Shown: one piece after another, positions 60,389-64,000 of the stretch
Position numbering within the stretch: the stretch's first letter is position 1
Layout: each line of letters starts with the position of its first letter
Assembly (NCBI GenBank): GCA_963728895.1
Contig: CAVSLM010000005.1
Coordinates: forward strand, 62,001 to 126,000
Length of the DNA: 64,000 nucleotides
Source of the DNA: CAVSLM01 sp963728895
GTDB taxonomy: Bacteria > Pseudomonadota > Gammaproteobacteria > JBBQDK01
Reading direction: 5' to 3'
Program-made: the position numbers and the translations under genes
The notes under the pieces: model-generated
Seen by the model: only the letters and a program-made list of their open reading frames with translations
What the model was told of the DNA's origin: nothing
The model's database searches: none

Positions 60389-62239
60389 ATGTCAGCTGCT
60401 GCGAAAGACGACGCCAAGCTGGATATTGGCGCACGTACCGGAAGTAACGGAAGAAAGTACTGGGCACTGTCGGAGAAGCAGGGCTACGCGGCGACCGCGA
60501 AGGACATGCATTGGCTGCAGGGCAACATTCCGTGCCAGGCTGCTTGTCCTGCCGCCACCGACATCCCCGGCTACCTGGAAGCGATCTATCACGGCGATTA
60601 TGCCGAGGCCTACGAACTCAACCTGCGTGACAACGTGTTCCCCGCAGTGCTCGGGCGGGTATGCTCGCGCCCCTGCGAGCCCGAGTGCCGCCATGGCTGG
60701 GAAGGCAACGGGGAGTCCGTTGCCATCTGCTTCTCCAAGCGCTCGGCGGCCGATTTCCGTGACAAGAAGGCGGCCGTGACCCTGCCGCCGGTCTTCGACA
60801 AGACCGGCAAGAAGGTGGCGGTGATCGGCGCCGGCGTGGCAGGTCTCGCCGCGGCGCGTGAGCTTGCGCGTTACGGCCATGCCGTCACCGTCTACGAGAA
60901 GCACAACCGTCCCGGCGGCATGTTGAACCAGGGCATTCCGGTATTCCGGCTGCCGCGCGACATCATCGATCTCGAGATCGAGCAGGTCAAAGCCTGCGGC
61001 GTCAACGTCAAGACCGGCGTCGACATCGGCAAGGACATCAAGTTGAGCGAGCTGCTGAAGAGCAACGACGCGGTCGTGCTCGCGGCGGGCACGTTGCGTC
61101 CCAATGTCCTCGATCTTCCGGGCAGGGAGCTGAAAGGGATCGAGCACGGTCTCGATTTCCTGATGCAGGTGAACGAGAAGGGTCGCACTTCGGTCGGCAA
61201 GAACGTGATCGTGGTGGGCGGCGGCTACACGGCCATGGACTGCGCGCGCAGTGCGGTACGTCTGGGTGCAAAGAAGATGCACGTCTATTACCGGCGCCGC
61301 GAAGACGACCTGATGATCCTGCCCGATGAGCTGGTGCAGCTGCGCCAGGAAGGCGGCTGGATGGAGTTCTGCTGCAGCCCGGTGGCCTATCTCGGCGAGG
61401 GCGGACACGTCACCGGCGTGCGCTTCGTGCGCACCACGCCCGGCAGCGCCGGCGCCGACGGCCGCCGTTCGGCCGTGCCCATCCCGGGCACCGAGTTCGA
61501 GGTCGAAGCCGACCAGGTAATCCTGGCGACCGGTCAGTTCCCGCAGACCGCCTGGGTCGATACCGAGATGCAGTCCGATCTGGTCGGGTCCGACGGCTGG
61601 CTGTCGAGTGGCGATGCGTATGCCACCGGCAAGGCCAAGGTGTTCGTGGCCGGCGACTACGCGCTGGGCGCGACGACGCTGATCCAGGCCATCGGACACG
61701 CCAAGCACTGCGCGCGCGCGGTGGACACCTTCCTCGAGAAGCGCCAGCGCACGCTCGACGCCGCCTGCATCCAGGATGTGAAGAGCACGGGGCGCACGCG
61801 CGACATGGACATGATTCCACGCCATCCCATGCCCGTGATCCCGGTTGCGCAGCGCAGCTTCACTGCGGAGGTGGAGAGCGGCTTCGCGAAGGACGCGGCG
61901 CGCGAGGAGGCCTCGCGCTGCTACTTCTGCCACTACAAGTTCGAGATCGACGACGCCAAGTGCATCCTGTGCGACGAGTGCTTGTTGGTCAAGCCGGTCA
62001 AGAACTGCATCGTCGAGGTCAGCGATCTGCTCTACGGAGAGCACGGCGAGATTACCGGCTATCAACGCCTGGAGGCCGGCAAGACCAAGTCGCTCTACTA
62101 CAGCCGCCTCTACATCGACCAGACCGAGTGCATCCGCTGCGGGGCCTGCGAGAAGGTGTGTCCCACCGAGGCCATCTCGATCCAGAAGGTCAGCATGCGC
62201 CCCGTGACGGCGGAAACCGTATCCGCCCGCGCGGTCTAG
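60389..62239 (+). CDS. GltD-like FAD/NAD(P) oxidoreductase with C-terminal ferredoxin domain
   Basis: A 616-residue electron-transfer subunit. The N-terminal Fe-S helical domain has QGNIPCQAACPAATDIPGYL and GRVCSRPCEPECRHGW (glutamate-synthase beta type cysteines). The flavin and pyridine nucleotide folds follow: VAVIGAGVAGLAAARELARYG, then NVIVVGGGYTAMDCARSAV. A C-terminal 2x[4Fe-4S]-type region has CILCDECLLVKPVKNC and CIRCGACEKVCPTEA. It is likely an NAD(P)H-linked partner of the following molybdopterin oxidoreductase. Strong Shine-Dalgarno AGGAGGAGAG; sigma54 promoter upstream. ATG 60389. Confidence 0.88.
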   Translation: MSAAAKDDAKLDIGARTGSNGRKYWALSEKQGYAATAKDMHWLQGNIPCQAACPAATDIPGYLEAIYHGDYAEAYELNLRDNVFPAVLGRVCSRPCEPECRHGWEGNGESVAICFSKRSAADFRDKKAAVTLPPVFDKTGKKVAVIGAGVAGLAAARELARYGHAVTVYEKHNRPGGMLNQGIPVFRLPRDIIDLEIEQVKACGVNVKTGVDIGKDIKLSELLKSNDAVVLAAGTLRPNVLDLPGRELKGIEHGLDFLMQVNEKGRTSVGKNVIVVGGGYTAMDCARSAVRLGAKKMHVYYRRREDDLMILPDELVQLRQEGGWMEFCCSPVAYLGEGGHVTGVRFVRTTPGSAGADGRRSAVPIPGTEFEVEADQVILATGQFPQTAWVDTEMQSDLVGSDGWLSSGDAYATGKAKVFVAGDYALGATTLIQAIGHAKHCARAVDTFLEKRQRTLDAACIQDVKSTGRTRDMDMIPRHPMPVIPVAQRSFTAEVESGFAKDAAREEASRCYFCHYKFEIDDAKCILCDECLLVKPVKNCIVEVSDLLYGEHGEITGYQRLEAGKTKSLYYSRLYIDQTECIRCGACEKVCPTEAISIQKVSMRPVTAETVSARAV

Positions 62240-62284
62240 CCTTGCGCCGAGTCACTAGATTCAAACCGAATGAGGACGGAATAA

Positions 62285-64000
62285 ATGAGTGCATATGCAT
62301 CGAAGATCCCAGTACCCGAGGGTCACAAGGTCTTTCACATGGCCTGCCCGCATGACTGTCCCGACACCTGTTCCACTCTGGTGACCGTCGACACCAAGAC
62401 CGGCAAAGCGGTGAAGATCCAGGGCGACCCGACCCACCCGATCACCAAGGGCTATCTCTGCAACAAGGTCAACCACTACATCGACCTGGTCTACAGCGAA
62501 AAGCGCATGCTCTATCCGCACAAGCTGGTCGGCCCGAAGGGCCCGGGGGCTCGCTTCCGCCGCATCACCTGGGACGAGGCGCTCGATACCATCGTCGAGA
62601 GGTTCAAGGGCACCATCGACCAGTACGGCCCGGAAGCGGTCCAGCCGTTCTCCTACTCGGGCACCCTGGGCATGCTGAACTTCTGGGGCATGGACCAGCG
62701 CTTCTGGAACCGCATGAACGCGGCGCGGCTGGAGCAGACCATCTGCATCTGGGCGGCGCTTTGGGCAAACCTCTACACCTATGGCGTCTCCAGCGGTCCC
62801 GACACGCAGGACATCGCCGACGCGGAGTACATCATCCTGTGGGGTTGCAACATCGTGAGCACCGGCGTGCACATGGTGCCGTTCCTGCAGGAGGCGCGCC
62901 GGAAAGGGGCCAAGGTGGTGGTCATCGATCCGCGCAGCAACCGCACCACGCGCTTCGCGGACTGGCATATCCAGCCCAAGCCGGCCACCGACGGCGCCCT
63001 GGCGCTCGGCATGATGAAGGTGATCGTCGACGAGGGCCTGCACGATGAAGAGTTCCTGCGCGAGCACACGCTCGGTTGGGAGGAGTTCCTGCGCGACCGG
63101 CTTCCCGAGTACACCCTGGAGAAGGTCGAGGCCATCACCGGGGTGCCTGCAGCCGACATCCAGAAGCTTGCCCGCGAGTACGCCTCGACCAAGAAGTCGC
63201 ACATCCGCGCCAACTACGGCCTGAACCGGCATGACAATGCCGGCTCGACCTGCCGCAACATCCTACTGCTGCCGGCAATCACCGGCGCCTGGCGCGACCC
63301 CAAGGGCGGCGCCGGCTTCGGCGTGCTCGACGAGATGTGGCTGGATTTCCCGATCGCCAAGATGCAGCGTCCCGAGCTCGGCAAGCGCTCCGAGTCGCGG
63401 ATGATCAACATGGTGCAGATCGGGCGGGCACTCAACGACTCCACCATGAGTCCGCCGATCAAGATGGTGTTCTGCTACAACGCGGACCTGGCGAACTGCG
63501 TGCCCGACACCAACCTGGTGCGCAAGGGTCTCATGCGCGACGACGTGTTCACGGTCGTGCACGACACCTTCTTCACCGACACCTGCGACTACGCCGACAT
63601 CATCCTGCCCGCGGATACCCAGCTCGAGCATCCGGAGTTCCATGCCGCGTACGGGCACTACTACTACGCCGTCAGCGAGCAGTGCATCGAGCCGCTCGGC
63701 GAGAGCATGCGCAACACGGAGCTCTTCCGTCAGCTCGCCAAGCGCATGGGCTATACCGAGCCGGAGCTGTTCCAGACCGACGAGGAAATGATCAAGCAGT
63801 GCGTCGATCCCGAGGCTCACGCGCTGATGGAGGGTATCGACGAACAGTTGAAGACCCAGGGCTGGGCGCGCGGCAAGACCGACTCGGCGCGGCGCGATCG
63901 GCTGAAGAACGGCTGGCCCACCCCCAGCAAGAAGATCGAGATCTATTGCGAGGCGTTGAAGAACGAGGGTATCGATCCCCTGCCGCATTACACACCGGAG
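62285..64000 (+). CDS. Molybdopterin oxidoreductase (DMSO reductase family), partial
   Basis: 572 codons read to the window edge. An N-terminal [4Fe-4S] site is C21, C25, C29 and C59 (ACPHDCPDTCS ... GYLCNK). Pterin-binding signatures include ADAEYIILWGCNIVSTGVHM and VVIDPRSNRTTRFADWHIQP, and later DYADIILPADTQLEHPEF. The usual Mo-ligand segment after the conserved T-I-C (residues 152-154) reads TICIWAALWANLYTYG. It has no Ser, Cys, Asp or Sec at the commonly occupied spot. There is no in-frame TGA. Paired with the GltD-like protein 45 bp upstream it resembles NAD(P)-linked formate dehydrogenase-like systems, but the substrate is undetermined. It may be tungsten- or molybdenum-dependent. Confidence 0.85.
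   Translation, partial: MSAYASKIPVPEGHKVFHMACPHDCPDTCSTLVTVDTKTGKAVKIQGDPTHPITKGYLCNKVNHYIDLVYSEKRMLYPHKLVGPKGPGARFRRITWDEALDTIVERFKGTIDQYGPEAVQPFSYSGTLGMLNFWGMDQRFWNRMNAARLEQTICIWAALWANLYTYGVSSGPDTQDIADAEYIILWGCNIVSTGVHMVPFLQEARRKGAKVVVIDPRSNRTTRFADWHIQPKPATDGALALGMMKVIVDEGLHDEEFLREHTLGWEEFLRDRLPEYTLEKVEAITGVPAADIQKLAREYASTKKSHIRANYGLNRHDNAGSTCRNILLLPAITGAWRDPKGGAGFGVLDEMWLDFPIAKMQRPELGKRSESRMINMVQIGRALNDSTMSPPIKMVFCYNADLANCVPDTNLVRKGLMRDDVFTVVHDTFFTDTCDYADIILPADTQLEHPEFHAAYGHYYYAVSEQCIEPLGESMRNTELFRQLAKRMGYTEPELFQTDEEMIKQCVDPEAHALMEGIDEQLKTQGWARGKTDSARRDRLKNGWPTPSKKIEIYCEALKNEGIDPLPHYTPE

Noticed and set aside
1..64000. tRNA, rRNA, CRISPR arrays, prophage or complete IS elements
   Set aside because: No cloverleaf, T-loop plus acceptor, regular spacer repeats, integrase or transposase genes were seen by reading.
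62285..64000. Selenocysteine at the active site of the Mo oxidoreductase
   Set aside because: No in-frame TGA is present in the 572 codons seen.

Overview
The window looks like chromosomal DNA from a GC-rich gammaproteobacterium. Gammaproteobacterial gene neighbourhoods such as hldE-hldD-waaA, nudE-cysQ and mpl-ubiX support this. So do an XrtA/PEP-CTERM-type exopolysaccharide module and a pyrophosphate-based energy cluster (PPi-phosphofructokinase, membrane H+-pyrophosphatase and soluble pyrophosphatase). That mix is common in chemolithoautotrophic or methylotrophic gammaproteobacteria (Chromatiales or Acidiferrobacterales-like), but the genus cannot be named from sequence alone. No rRNA, tRNA, CRISPR, prophage or complete insertion sequence was seen.

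Layout. 0-16 kb is lipopolysaccharide core and envelope: glycosyltransferases, a Ca/Na antiporter, a large GAF-PAS-GGDEF-EAL protein, a heptosyltransferase-like gene, a lipid A acyltransferase, hldE, hldD, waaA, then an isochorismatase-like hydrolase, a TolC-type channel, a rhodanese and a pcm-type methyltransferase. At 16-21 kb are a TPP riboswitch with thiC, a CDF metal exporter, and moaC facing moaD-moaE. At 21-28 kb is the pyrophosphate cluster facing an adenylate kinase with a histone-like basic tail. At 28-44 kb is housekeeping: an outer-membrane barrel protein, a PLD-type synthase, mpl, ubiX, a Lon-domain protein, hemL, thiE, thiD, rubredoxin, mtnD, mtnB, a PilZ-like candidate, a GMP/IMP nucleotidase-like HAD protein, nudE and cysQ. 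At 44-52 kb is the exopolysaccharide operon on the minus strand, without an exosortase. At 52-54 kb are a CPBP protease, a TetR regulator and two small double-glycine-leader peptides. At 54-64 kb is molybdenum metabolism: modB, modC, moaA and mobB. It ends in a sigma54-preceded pair made of a GltD-like flavin/Fe-S protein and a molybdopterin oxidoreductase cut by the window edge.

Themes. Molybdate uptake, cofactor synthesis (moaA, moaC, moaD, moaE, mobB) and a Mo enzyme are all present. Thiamine genes are split between 16 kb and 36 kb. Two dispersed non-coding repeat families occupy many intergenic gaps: a REP/BIME-like family with a GTGGGAGCG head, and a MITE-like family with CTAGCCCGGAAATCTCACC ends. 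Six otherwise conserved genes carry frameshifts. In five of them the length excess matches single-base insertions, so sequence error is a serious possibility. The most unusual items are the paired leader peptides, the Adk tail, the MITE family, nested hairpins, and the Mo enzyme with an atypical active-site segment.
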